NCBI GenBank assembly: GCA_033063855.1
Contig: CP093830.1
Span: 1,984,854 to 2,048,853 of the forward strand
Source: Smittia aterrima
Taxonomy: Eukaryota > Arthropoda > Insecta > Diptera > Chironomidae
DNA: 64,000 bases
Direction of reading: 5' to 3'
The notes under the pieces are model-generated. The model saw only the letters and a list, made by a program, of their open reading frames with translations, did not search any database and was not told where the DNA came from. Positions 1 through 11,220 of the stretch are shown here, one piece after another (the stretch's first letter is position 1; each line of letters starts with the position of its first letter). A program made the translations under genes and the position numbers.

Positions 1-3000
1 AAGGCGTGCAGCCGCTTTAACGAATGACAATTAATGAATAAGCAACATGCGCTGCCCCCTAAGATAACAAATAACGTTAAAAACTTTTGCAATTAAATTT
101 ACAAATGAGAACGTCAAAAGAAAGATTGAAAAAAGTAAAAACTTTTAGTGAGTAATTAAATTAGAAGATTATTCAAGAGAGAAAAACTATTAAACGACGA
201 GTTCTTGCGATAATATTCTAAGTTTTTTTTTGTTGTTGGGCGGATGTAGATGATCAGAAGCCGACGACGTCGCATTACAAAATGAGAAGCAAATTTATTC
301 GATAAAGCGTAAGTGATAAGTCCTTTTAGGATGCAAAAAAAAAAAACAAACGAGAATAAGAAGAAAAATATATAAGAATTAAAATATTTATACATTACAA
401 AAGCTAATTACATATTTAGGATATTTTAAGGCGATAATTATGATGTTTTTACTTTGTCCACTTCGTTGTTTTTAATTTATTTTTGATAGGGAAGGTCAGT
501 GATGTCTCTCTAAGTCAAAATGTAAAAGCTTTTCTGCAAGTCCTTTCAAGTATTTCGCCTCAGCTGTGAATTGACTTATGAAATCAGCATCTTGACGAAG
601 AGAGCATTGTTGACCTTAGCGTCCCTCCCTCCCCTTCGAGTCTCTGTCTTTTGATGTAAATAATGAATGAAATCAATTCCACAAAATTTTGCGAGTTTTT
701 TAATTTCTCTCGCTGCAAAAATGGTTTTAAGTTTGACGCTATTGTTCCTCGTTTGTAAGCGAAATTGTGATGACTGAATGGAAATTGTTGGGCTCTTTCA
801 CTTCTTACTTCCCGGTTGCGATAACTGTCGACAGTTTGGCTTTGTTTACTCAGACAGACTGTCGATGTTGTCGCTTATTTACCTTTCAAACATTTCCTCA
901 TTAACCTCGTCCTCCCCTTTCCTTCCCACCACCTAGAATTCTCAACATGAGGCTCATCTAAAGCCTCTTCTTCCTAACTTGATGTGTGATTTCAGAGTTT
1001 AAAAGTTATGAACGATTGTTGATTGAGCGGCTTAGAAATTATGAGTCGTAGCGCTGTAGTTGCATTACGAACTTTTCCTCCTTTCCCAATACTGTCTAGA
1101 GTTATCTAATTAGGTTCGGTGGCAAACAAATGAAGAAAAAAAATTCTTTTTTTTGGAGACGGAATGCAAACATCATAATCTCGATTGGAAAGCTTAGAGT
1201 AAAGAAAAGTTTTTCTTCTTATGCTTGGGATTTGAAATAAATTTGCGGAAAAAAATAGAATCGTCATGCGAGTTAATTACAATAATTTTTGTTCATACAA
1301 ATGTAGTTGTTCTCTAAACGATGCTCACTCTCGGCGATTTGTGAGAGAGACGAGAAAGAAACAATTATTATGAACTAAAAACCTAATTATTTATTATCTT
1401 GTAAAGAAAAATGCGACGAAGAAGAAGAGAAAATATACACAGAATTATTGTAAGTAAACAAAACTGTTGAAGGCATTCAACAAGTGGATGTGCAGTTTAA
1501 TTGCGTATATCGCGATGAAATGCAACTTGATGAAAATGTAATGAATGCCAAGAGGCGGCTTAAAGAACGCATTGAAATTCCAAGTAATTGGAACGATGAA
1601 AACCGCAAGGGAAATTGATGAAAAATGACCGAACTGTGACATGAAGAAAATATGAAAAAGAGCGAACAGCAATAATTGAAGGAGATTCGAGATGGCGATA
1701 CGAGTTCAGTTTAAAGAGTTGGCAGTGAACTGGCAAAAGAAACGAGTTGGAAAATTGGAAAAATTCGTTTTTAGTTTCTATCAAATCAAAAAGTCTGAAA
1801 CTATTTTTCCTAATTTTCCTCGCGATCAAATTTACTTAAGTTGACGCGAATTTTAATTTCTAGCCATTCACAATGAAATGAAGAAAAAAAAATCCAAAAA
1901 TGGGATGAACATCAAAAGCAAGAAAAAAGCAACTTTTACTTTCTGTGGACATTTTCTCACTGCCAAGACTTAAAGTTTAAATAATCGAGGAAAAAAACTT
2001 TTAATGATAACATCGCGTAGTTTTAAAGATTATTATTCGAAATAAATTGAATCGTGAAGCTACATTGTGAATTAAAATCAATTGGTGCGTACTTTTGACC
2101 TTAAATTAAGAATTTAAATTCGACGAAATTTTCACTGCGCGAGAAACCCAAAAACTGCTAAATCGGAAAAGTGCTCGACAACTTTGTAAGTTAACTAACT
2201 ATCTAACTGATGATTTGTAGTGCAAGAGTCATAGTGATGATGATGTCTTAGCAAGCTGGTGCTTACCAATCGATAAACCTTTCATCATAAGCTTCCAGCT
2301 TATTCATCACAACTTGCAATTAAGCTCTACTCAATCCAAAAGCGACAACACAACTTTATGCGAAATGATGTTAAATCAGCCATCGATGCGCAGCTTCTTT
2401 GATCTCATCGATTCCAGACTGAGTCTCGTCTCATTCCCATCTTGCGTTTTTATAACTCAATCCATGTCCAGAAGAAACCAATTCGAAAAATGAGACTTAT
2501 CGTAAAAAAGACTAAAATTTCGAGATTTGAGACTACACATGCACCTAAAGGAATCGAGAGAATCATGCTGGCAACGACGACAATGCTTCAATCTGAAAAA
2601 GAAAAAAATAAATCACAAAACAATGATCTCCAATTAATAGAAGAGAAAAAGAAGAAAACTCTGCCAAGTAATGAATTAGAAAAACCATTTTACAGAAACT
2701 CCGCGAGCAGCAGCTCTGCTATTGTCTCTTTAAAATAGACTAGAATTCATTGGTTGGCCGTCTCAATCAGTAAGAAATCCCATTCAGAGAGAAAGTTACC
2801 AATAAACTTAATTATAATTTCTTTAAATCGAGTTCAATAAATAAATAACAAGTTTTCCATGACAAAGAATTTTTCTTTCGCCTCCTTATCCAATACCATC
2901 CCAAACCCCCCTCTCGCCCAACAACTTCCTGCAAACAGCAAACAAATCATTTCTGGTTGTCTCAAAATTAGAGGATTATGAAAAAAATCGAAATGAAAAA

Positions 3001-5091
3001 AGACTATAAATTTTGCCTATTTGTACAAAATGTTAAACGCGGAAGTGAATAAAACTCTTTCCCATTCGATGAAGTAAAATGAGTTGAGAAAAATCACTCG
3101 AGAAACACCACAAAACAATGTTTTAAAAAGATATAAAAAGAAAACAAAGATTTAAAGCGATCTCCAATAATGTTACAATGCGAAAAATGAAAGAAAAACT
3201 TCAATAAAGAAAATCGGAAGAGATTTCCACACAAAAAAAAGTGAAAAATCAATTGTGAAAATAAAAATCAAGAAATCAAACTTTTTTTAATTATTTTATC
3301 TGCGAGTAAAGTTAGCGTTCTAAGAAAGAAAGAAAATATATTCATTACTATAAATGTTGTAAATCATAAGTGTTCTTCTTTCTATAATATAAACATAGCG
3401 AGTTTAAGTTTCGAGTTTCTTGTCTCTTCCCCGTTTCATAAAAAAAGATTCATGGACCGTGCACGAAATATCGCGAAAGCTTTCAATTTGATGAGAATCT
3501 CTTGGAAGTTTTCACGAAGAAGCTTTTCAATTAAAGAGTTTGGTGCGGTTGATTCGGCGTTTGACGAGATGAATTCACGAGTAGTTAATAAGGCAGAAGT
3601 ATTTTCTTAAAGAAATTCATCTAAAGATCGAGTAAATCTAGTTTTTTTCCTTACATTTTATGGACCATGCTCTTGTAGCATTCAAAATGAATTTTGTTGA
3701 TGAACTAATCACATTTAAAATGAATTTTTTTTCGCGAAACACAAACACACACACAAAAAGAGAAACTGTTGATAATGCTCATTAATCTGTTTTACATTAC
3801 AAAGCTGAAAAGATATTCGATATTAGTAGACGGAGATACATTTCTTTATCATGCCATTATTGGAAAGTTAAGTGAAGAGATGTGCAAAGATGAAAAGAAA
3901 ATTATTAGAATATCTTAAGAAATAAGATTATATTTGGATCAAAGGAGAGGTTTGAGAAGAAATGCAAAATATTAAATTATTTTGCATTTATTCCCGAAAC
4001 GATCGAGAAGAGAATATGTTAGGATTCGTAAGGATTAGAAATTTGGAAAAACGTTTGAAAGAAGGAAGCGAATTTCAATTTGAATGTTTAGGATTTAATC
4101 ATCACCGGGACGATCGCTTAAGAAAAGCTTCTGAAGACGAAATGAAAAGAGAAAAGAAATCCAAGTAGAATAAGACGTTTCATTGCAATATAAAGAAGAA
4201 AGAAAACTACAAAAAAAATATTTTGAAGCAAATCCGCAGAACCACAAGAGAAATAATAAGAAAAATCTATTTTTAGTTGTCTTAGATCTGGAGGTCATTG
4301 GCGATCTTCCATTGTTGAGAAGAGGAAAATTCATGGAATATTTTTACAGTGATCATACATCAAAACAAATAAAAGCAGAATGATGAATATTCAAAGCCGA
4401 TTCTAGTTTCGTAAGATCTTTAAGCTTAAAACAAGAATTATGATTTTTTTTATGGAGCTAATGTGTAATATTTTTTAAATGTCGTTTTAAATCAAAACAT
4501 ATAACAAAGTTTAAACACAAACATTATGAAGAAATAGAAGTTGTAAAAAGATTTTATGTTTAAGGCGATTGCATTTTCAATTGCAACTTGTTCATTACTT
4601 TAACAAAAGTTCATGCAAAAGCAAGAGTTACCACAGCTGAATGCGTTTTGGGACGACATCGAAAGGAAAATAAAACAAATTAATTTGTCAAAATTTAGCA
4701 AAATTTATGATTTCGGTCAAACAAGATTTCATGATCGCTCCCATTACCATCGAAAGAAAATAATTAATACAAATTTATATTTTTAAACACACTTAAGATT
4801 TATTCAAACTTTATTCTTTAATTAATCAAGTTTTCTTCTATTTTTTTCTCTTCTGTAAATTTACAATCGTCCATATCACAGCATTGTAACGTTCAGCATC
4901 CAAAATCACCCATATTATTTATGATTTTGAGATGGATGATACAAGAGAATAATCAAGAAAACAAAAAGTTTAAACAAACAAAAATAATTATACTTTGAAA
5001 CTGAATGAAGAACATTAAAGCTCATATTTCTTTAAACATTAAAATATCAGACTTTTATTCCAATTCTTAAATTAATTTCAGCAGATTAGAC
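1..5091. other. AT-rich intergenic or intronic stretch, no gene seen
   Basis: Open frames here are short, start at arbitrary codons and show no domain, signal peptide or consistent splice pattern. The stretch is rich in A and T runs and in stop codons on both strands. The only structure I would mark is an imperfect inverted repeat at 2221-2318, listed separately. It could be intergenic DNA or part of a long intron of a gene outside the window. Confidence 0.6.
2221..2318. repeat. Imperfect hairpin of about 98 bases
   Basis: TGCAAG at the left end is complementary to CTTGCA at the right end, GTGATGA to the TCATCAC part of the right arm, AAGCTGG to CCAGCTT, and CTTA to TAAG next to the loop. 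The left arm carries about nine extra bases between the second and third helices, so the fold is not a clean microRNA precursor. I recognise no known microRNA in either arm. It could be an unstructured coincidence helped by the GATGATGATG run. Confidence 0.3.
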
Positions 5092-5631
5092 TTAAAAGTT
5101 GTCTAAGGAGATATCGTTTTCATAAGGAGCTTCCTCATCCTCTGGAATTTTAAAACCTGCAACTGTTAAATAACATTTTAATAAACGCTTTATACATTTC
5201 CTCGAATAAAAGATAATCTTACTTTCCATATAAGCAAGAATCTGTTGCTTAAGAATGATGTCTCTGACATTCAATGATTTCTCCAGAATTTTGATAAGTG
5301 TCTTGTAGTCTCGGTCCTCGAAAGCTTGCTTCGCTGCAACAAGTAAATAAGTTGAACAATTCGGCGTTTCTCCAGTGTTGAAGTTGTCGTGAGTTTTCTG
5401 ATGACATTTGTGTTGTCGAGCTGAGCTTTTACTGGTAGTTGCAATTGCTTCGCTAGATAGTTCATCCTTGTATTTTTCGTAAATTGCCAAAGGAACTTTA
5501 TAAGTTACAGCAAAAGATTTTGGTATTGGCTTGATAATTTGTGACTGTCGATAAACTTTTCTTCTTCCGCCGATCTTCTTTTTGATTTTTTCTTCATCCT
5601 TGATCTCTTCCATTTTAAATTTAAAATTCAC
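5092..5631 (-). CDS. Uncharacterised 157-residue protein with one 66-base intron
   Basis: I do not recognise this gene. The frame reads from an ATG at 5631 (a second ATG six codons later is also possible). It contains what looks like a real intron at 5222-5157: donor GTAAGA, acceptor TTGCAG. That intron is 66 bases, so the frame stays open through it. The spliced protein has 157 residues. Its N-terminus is strongly basic and charged (EEKIKKKIGGRRKVYR). The middle has a Ser/Thr-rich stretch and three cysteines, and a helical segment follows (DYKTLIKILEKSLNVRDIILK). The C-terminus is acidic (IPEDEEAPYENDISLDNF). The basic start and acidic tail suggest a nucleic-acid or chromatin-associated protein, but that is only an impression. 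It lies 176 bases past the ELP5 stop codon, on the same strand. Additional 5' exons cannot be excluded. Confidence 0.55.
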   Translation of the reverse strand: MNFKFKMEEIKDEEKIKKKIGGRRKVYRQSQIIKPIPKSFAVTYKVPLAIYEKYKDELSSEAIATTSKSSARQHKCHQKTHDNFNTGETPNCSTYLLVAAKQAFEDRDYKTLIKILEKSLNVRDIILKQQILAYMESKIIFYSRKCIKRLLKCYLTVAGFKIPEDEEAPYENDISLDNF

Positions 5632-5806
5632 TTTAAAAATATTTTGTTTTGTTTACTGAGGGGAAAATAACTCAAAAATAGATTTTGGAGGGACATGCTA
5701 CGCGAAGATCGAACGAAAACCGTTAAAAGTTTACAGCAATTACATTTGACGCACAATTTGTGTAACGAATCTTTATATTTTTCCTTAATTCTAGAAGAAT
5801 TAACAT

Positions 5807-6567
5807 TCAAAATATCAAATCATTGTCTGGATCATCTTCCTCGTCAAAATCGTCGACACTATCGTGAGTGTAAATGATTTTTCCTTCCTCCTTTTGCTGG
5901 TTTCCTTGAGTTGGTAAATCTCTAAAATTGAAATCAGTCAGAAAAAGAGCTAAAGATCATATTTTGCTACTTACATTAATTCAAATGGAAGCTTAAGGTT
6001 CTGCTTTGCTTTCAGCTCTTCAGCATTGAACTCTCCAATTTTGAATGTACCAACAGTTTCAGGATTAATAGTTGTCGAGCTAAGTTCAACTTTCTTCATC
6101 GATATTTTCAATTCCTCGACTGCAGATTTTCCTTGTGATAAGTTGTGCTGATACTCTTTTAGCTTGACACTTCCAAACTTCCTTTTCGTTAGAATTGAGA
6201 GATGCTTAGATGATTTTATTGTAACCACGACGTTGCTCATATGTTCAAGAAACGGAATAAGAAGACGATCGCTAATATTTTTGCTAGTGGCCCAGCAAAA
6301 AACTTGTGATACATTTTCATCGAGTTTTAAAAGTTGAATCGTTTTATAGATCGTTGCACTGTCTGTATTAAGTTCCATTTTTGATATCGGCTTAAGAATG
6401 ACTGAAGTAGATTTTGCAAAGTTTTGATTTCCTCCATCGAATTTCTGATAATTCACATTTTGCTCGCTTAAAAGATTTTCCAAAATCTTCTCCGAGTTTC
6501 TCTCTAACCCGACATCGTCCACGAATAGAACTAACTTATAGGATCCAACAATGTAATTCGACAGCAT
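5807..6567 (-). CDS. Elp5: Elongator complex protein 5 (ELP5)
   Basis: Two exons, 6567-5975 and 5921-5807, joined across a 53-base intron (GTAAGT...TTTTAG), give 235 residues. Elongator modifies wobble uridines of tRNA; ELP5 bridges ELP4 and ELP6 in the ELP456 subcomplex. The N-terminal two thirds look like the RecA-like fold of this family with weak conservation (KLVLFVDD near residue 11; QVFCWAT near 90). The diagnostic part is the C-terminus: TFKIGEFNAEELKAKQNL followed by LPFEL, then an acidic tail with GKIIYTHDSVDDFDEEDD. Tails of the form G-x-I-x-Y-x-x-D-S-x-D-D-F-D-E-E-D are typical of ELP5 in animals. The acidic tail lies on exon 2, so an annotation of the first open frame alone would miss it. 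Length is normal for insects. Confidence 0.88.
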
Positions 6568-7433
6568 GGCTAAACTAATTTTTGTAAGAAAATCGTGTGT
6601 TTGTTTACTTTTTAATGTTTTGACTAAAGAAGCTGCTGAAACTTGTCGGTCTGCTCGTTTAAATATTAACGATCAGCTTTTTGTGGTCTTACAATGGAAA
6701 TTCCTCAGGTGCCGATCGAAGTTTAAATGTCCGAACGGAATCAATTATTATCTGGAAATATTTCAAGCAGCACTTGTTCAAATGAAAAGAGAAACGTTTG
6801 TGTTGCCAATCTTCTCCAATCAAATTGAATCCTTTATTTAGTGTTAGTTTTAATTTTGATTTTTTAACAATTTTTGTTCCATAATTTTCGAGTTGATTGC
6901 ATTTTTATTACTAAGAGTGAGTCTTGTAAAACACTTAGAAGAGGTTTGGATAGAATGAGTCGTATAAATGTGTGATCTAAACACCGAGAGAGGATAGAAA
7001 TCTATCATGTTGAAAAGCTTATAGGATTGAATAAAATGTTTTTAGATTTGATTCTATTTACTTTCGATGTTATTCAAAAATTGCTTTACTTTACTAAGTT
7101 TACTCTGTAGTTTACTTTTTAAAAAAATCGGTCGTTGTGTTCAGTACAAAATATTTCAAAAAACTTTTTGTCAAAATTTTCCTTATATCAACATTGAAAC
7201 AAATCAATGAAGGCCATAAAGTATATGCATTGATCACTATCATGTTCTTTTGTCATCTTCAAGCCTATAAATTAAAGTCACCTGCTTCCTTTAAATAATT
7301 ACAAAATATCTTCACCTTTTTTTTAAAAAAGCCTAACTATCTAACTATGAACAAATACGAAATGTCCTGAACCTTTTTGGTCTTGCTTCGGCAAGTGTTA
7401 CGAAAAATTCTCTTCAATGTTTTTATGAATTGC
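6568..7433. other. Intergenic, upstream of ELP5
   Basis: About 870 bases between the ELP5 start and the 3' end of the haemolymph-glycoprotein gene. I see no coding frame with family features. A small stable hairpin with a TTCG loop (CTTGC TTCG GCAAG, 7383-7396) sits about 40 bases past the stop codon of the neighbouring minus-strand gene and could be part of its 3' UTR. Confidence 0.5.
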
Positions 7434-8749
7434 TTACTGGGAGGTTACGATAGCTTTGGCAAAAAGAACCATTAACCAGGTTCCTATTAGGACACTTGTC
7501 GAGAGATGGAAAATATTTCCAGAGTTGTTATTGTTAACTTTGCCTTTTTTGGAGAATTGCTTGCAAGGCGTTTCTTTGCGTACAAAACGGAAAAGTGCTT
7601 CAACGAGGTTCGCTGGAGTTGATTCCTTGCATGTCTCAAGCTCACGAACGATACAAGCTGAAAGAAAATGAATTCGTAATGAAATGCATTACTTTTAATA
7701 AGAATAATTACCTTCGAGCTTATCCATGTCGCGGCAATTGTCTTCTTTAATTATTAGAGTTGGAAGATTATCGATCGAGGGGAGCTCGTTGTTGAAATAA
7801 TTTCCCATTGTATCATTAAAGCAATCTTGAAGAGCGTCTTGCTTCGAACTGAAGCATTCTGGCCCTTCTTCAGCGATGAACAAAGCGATTTGATTTCCAT
7901 TCTCGTGGCAAACGAATTCAAGAAGACTTTTCGTTATGTTGATGAAAACAATTTTTTGGTCCTTTTCTTCTTTGTTCAAACAAGGATCAAGCGACATCGT
8001 GAATGAATCAACACAATCCAATGCGTCGCTACGCTTGTCGCAATATTTGTTGAAAACAGTGTCTAGATTCCCGTTCGGTTTAGCTTTTTCAATCTCTTCT
8101 GGTAAAGCTGTGAAATTAATCAGCTTTTGCACGCATTCCATGAGATTTGTTCCAGCTTGCTAAAAATTTAAAATGACAATTGATATTTGCATAAAATTGT
8201 TCATTAAGGCTCCACTTACAGTCGCTTCTTCGTACGCTGCATCACTTCCAGATACTTTCACACATTTATCTTTAAAGAGCTTAAGTCCCTCTTCAACTTT
8301 TGGAATCTCTACATTCTCGAGCTCGGGAGGAAGTGACACTCCTTCGGGAAGTGCGTTCTTAATATCATTTATAGTAATGTCAGTCGAGTTGAACGCTGCG
8401 AAAGCTAAAAAAAATTTGAATCATTAGAATTTTCATGATAAATTTAAAACAAAACTAAAAGAGCCTCCTGTACGATGTACCGCGGCTTCAAAGGTCAAAT
8501 ATTTAATAAACCTTCGCACACATACCGCTAAAGTTGGTATTGGTTAACGATTAAACTTATTGACCATAACGTTCGCGATTCTCTAAAAAATTGCACAATC
8601 TCTCTAATTGCTGAATGTGCAGTTTTTGTAGCGTTTATTAATTTACATCTGCTTAGTTTGTCGGAAGTTACAAACGATAAGTGAAACGAGTACTCACCAG
8701 ACGAAAAACAAAGCAAAACGATGAAGTTTATGATGATAGATCTACTCAT
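7434..8749 (-). CDS. 27 kDa haemolymph glycoprotein family (DUF1397), GPI-like tail
   Basis: Four exons, 8749-8698, 8404-8220, 8159-7712 and 7657-7434, give 302 residues. All junctions use GT/AG and keep frame. The N-terminus is a signal peptide (hydrophobic run IIINFIVLLCFSSA). The body has the spaced cysteines of the insect 27 kDa haemolymph glycoprotein family, for example NKYCDKRSDALDCVDSF, DPCL, EFVCHENGN, ECFSS, DCFND, NCRDMD and LETC. These proteins are usually soluble haemolymph or saliva components of unknown function. This one differs at the end: after the last cysteine comes a small-residue stretch (VNNNNSGN) and then a hydrophobic tail (VLIGTWLMVLFAKAIV) that stops within four residues. 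That is the layout of a GPI-anchor signal, so the protein may be membrane-tethered. Predicted N-glycosylation sequons include NFT, NIT and NDT. Confidence 0.85.
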
Positions 8750-9310
8750 TTCGAATTCTTGTGTAAACCTCTGATGACGGGAAATATCTGCAATGGTAAT
8801 CGAAACTTGTTATCAATATGACACAAACCAATTGAAAAAGTCAGTAATGATAAGAAAATTGAGTTCGATCATGAGATCTTATCAGACAATGGAAGAACTT
8901 TGAACTTTTGATTTCCCACAAAAAGCACTCTGACTCAGACATTCTAGAAAATGCAATTATCAGACCTTGATAAATGTTTCTTTTATGAATTTTAATTAAT
9001 TGACCTCCTGAATCCTGTTGCAAAATCTCATTGCTTACCTTTAGCTTCAACCGAGTTTTATACGAAACAAACTAGAACTGACTCGGGCACCTGTCTGACT
9101 GGAATCAAGTTCAACAATACATTGAAATGAATGTTCAGATTTATTTTTATTTTTTAAAAACACGATTTGTGTTAATGATGATTGAATAATTTTCGACGGA
9201 TCTGACGCGGGTCTTGTCATTTTAAAGAAAACAAAAGTCGCGTGTGATTCTTCAAACAAATAAAAAAAAAGTTTTCCCGGTAAACTAACTGAATTCCGTC
9301 ATCGACAACA
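8750..9310. other. Divergent upstream region
   Basis: 560 bases separate the start of the haemolymph-glycoprotein gene (minus) and PDCD2 (plus). No further coding exon is evident. The stretch presumably holds both promoters; I could not pick out a convincing TATA or initiator pair. Confidence 0.5.
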
Positions 9311-10614
9311 ATGTCAAGTTCTCAAGGAAAACCTGTTCAACTTGGCTTCGTAGAAGATCAGGATGATTGGCTTCTGACAAATAAGTTTTTCCCTTCTAAA
9401 ATCGGAGGATTTGCTGCATGGCTTGAATTGCAGAATATTCCCGAACAGAAAGATCTTCTCTGCGATTACTGCGGCGAACCTTGCATATTTCTGTGCCAAA
9501 TTTATGCTGGATCGGAACGCCAGGCACACGCATTTCATCGATCAATATTCGTCTTCATCTGCAGAAATGGCAAATGCTGTTCTTTGAATCAATCTGGGTA
9601 AGTTATAAACTATGAAGACAAACAAATAATATTAACTTTTCGAAATATTTTAGAAACATAAAAGTCTTGAGGAGTCAACTGCCTTTAGTCAATAACTTCT
9701 ATCCTGATACACCAGCTGATGAAACTGTCGAGACACCGGCAATAGAATCGCCTGTTGCACTTTGCAAAGTCTGTGGAATTAGAGGTCCAATGATTTGTGG
9801 AAAATGTAAGAAGGCGAATTACTGTGGTTTAGTTCATCAAAAGTTGGATTGGGCAACACACAAACAATTTTGCACAACACAGTCTGACCTCAAAGAGCCA
9901 GCGAGCGAAATCCTTTTCCCCGAATTTGAAATCATTATTGAACAAGAAGAAATAGTTCACAGCAATCAAGAAGAATCTGATAAGGAAGCGGACAAGAGAC
10001 GCATAAAGGAATACGAAGAACTTTTAAAGAGTGGACAAGCTGGTTCAATGAATTGCGATGATTTGAAGGAGATCGAAGAGACTAAGGAAGACAAAACATT
10101 CAGCAAGTTTAAGAAATCAATCGAATCATACGAGACTCAAGTTCTCAGATACAATCGCCATGGCTCTCCTTTGTGGATTTCCGATTTAGAAGTCTTGAAT
10201 CCGTCGAATGTTCCAAAATGTACAAATTGTTCTGGTCCAAGATCATTTGAATTCCAAATCATGCCACAAATGCTTAATGAATTGAAGAACTACGAATTAG
10301 ATTGGGGCGTGATCGCTGTTTACACTTGTGAAAATGATTGCGATGTCAACGGAAAGTACATTCAAGAATTTAGCTTCAAGCAAGATATTGTCAGCAAAGA
10401 GGAAGATGTCGATTCAATAGATTTGAATAATCTAAAACTGAAGAATAATAAGAAAAGCAACGAGGTCGATTCAGATGATGACGATGAAGAAATGGCCATC
10501 CCAAAACCTGCTCCACGTAAACTCCAGGAACACAAAACTAAATCTGAGAAGGTGGAAAAGAAAAAGCCTCAAAAGGTTACTAAAAAAGCTTTTGAAGAAA
10601 CAGAAGAATGGTAG
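9311..10614 (+). CDS. Zfrp8: Programmed cell death protein 2 (PDCD2 / Zfrp8)
   Basis: Exons 9311-9597 and 9654-10614, joined across a 56-base intron, give 415 residues. PDCD2 proteins chaperone ribosomal protein uS5 (Rps2) during 40S assembly; in flies Zfrp8 is needed in haematopoietic and ovarian stem cells. The N-terminal half carries the PDCD2 beta-domain (QLGFVEDQDDWLL; FPSKIGGFAAWL; LLCDYCGEPCIFLCQIY; HRSIFVFICRNGKCC). A MYND zinc finger follows at residues 133-169, with the expected Cys/His spacing from CKVC to HKQFC. The C-terminal PDCD2_C domain is visible in the 'PKCTNCSGPRSFEFQIMPQM' stretch and in LDWGVIAVYTCENDC. The last 70 residues are acidic and then lysine-rich, which is disordered and variable in this family. 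An AATAAA lies about 55 bases after the stop codon. Confidence 0.93.
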
Positions 10615-10740
10615 TCATTTCCTCATCTAGACTTCTCTCCTCATTGTACAATCTTTCTTATCTTAACTGAAATAAATCAATTTGTAAAGATTACAATATT
10701 TTAATTAAGTCATTTGCTTAAGAAGAGAGACTTGAATATT

Positions 10741-11110
10741 TCAGACTGCGCTTGTTTGAACAACTTTTATGGCATTTTCATCAGCTCGTTGTTTCAAGCA
10801 ACAGATAAAATGTTTGTCTCCTCTCGGTTGCTCTAAATTAAACGTTCGTAATGGAATGATATTTCCGAGCTTATCTTGAGATGTGTAAATATTAATCGTT
10901 CTTGTTGCTGTAGTCGCAATTATCAAGACGTCGCCTAAAAAGCACGAATTTCACTGCATTCCCATTAGTCAATTTTACAATGTCGCTACGAGTGAGAAAC
11001 GTTTTAGACAAGACATCAGCTTGATTGAAATGGTCTTTTTTGACTGCAGTCACGTGAAGGCTCTTCTGAACGAACAGAAAAGTTTTCTTGCAAGCACACA
11101 CCGTGTGCTC
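10741..11110 (-). pseudogene. Beta-propeller-like gene fragment with a frameshift
   Basis: Two adjacent minus-strand frames read like one protein. The first runs from about 11110 to 10935 and holds SDIVKLTNGNAVKFVLF. The second runs from about 10937 to the stop at 10741 and holds GDVLIIATTATRTINIY. Together they look like successive blades of a WD or similar propeller, but the frame changes by one base at a run of five T near 10937. There is no ATG at the upstream end, where a TGA closes the frame. An intron could explain the shift only with a poor donor (GTAGCG) or a 44-base intron in the wrong phase. The likeliest readings are a decayed gene fragment or a one-base assembly error in a small gene. 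I cannot name the parent family. Confidence 0.35.
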
Positions 11111-11191
11111 TCAAAAGCTCAAGATATTTTATTCTTATCGCTATCGTTCTTTACATCGGACGTTAACTGTGTATGGAGAAGCTTGAAACTA

Positions 11192-11220
11192 TATAAAGAA
11201 AGCTAGGATGAGTAGTCAGC
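11192..11220 (+). promoter_or_regulatory. Possible core promoter (TATA box and initiator)
   Basis: TATAAAG at 11192-11198 is followed by TCAGC at 11216-11220, an arthropod-type initiator, with about 26 bases from the TATA start to the presumed +1. A possible donor (GAAC then GTAAAT) occurs near 11250. If real, this would start the transcript that contains the mir-281 hairpins and perhaps Lis-1. The spacing is slightly short, so the call is tentative. Confidence 0.35.

Noticed and set aside
5695..5877. A plus-strand 60-codon frame opposite the ELP5 3' end
   Set aside because: It is antisense to the spliced ELP5 acidic tail, which is confirmed by its motif and the exon junction.
6566..6841. 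A plus-strand 91-codon frame starting opposite the ELP5 start
   Set aside because: No recognisable domain, and it runs through what should be the ELP5 promoter region.
7382..7400. CTTGCTTCGGCAAG, similar to the start of U6 snRNA
   Set aside because: The downstream sequence lacks the rest of U6 (no ACAGAGA-type box or conserved 3' stem). It is only a small stem with a TTCG loop.
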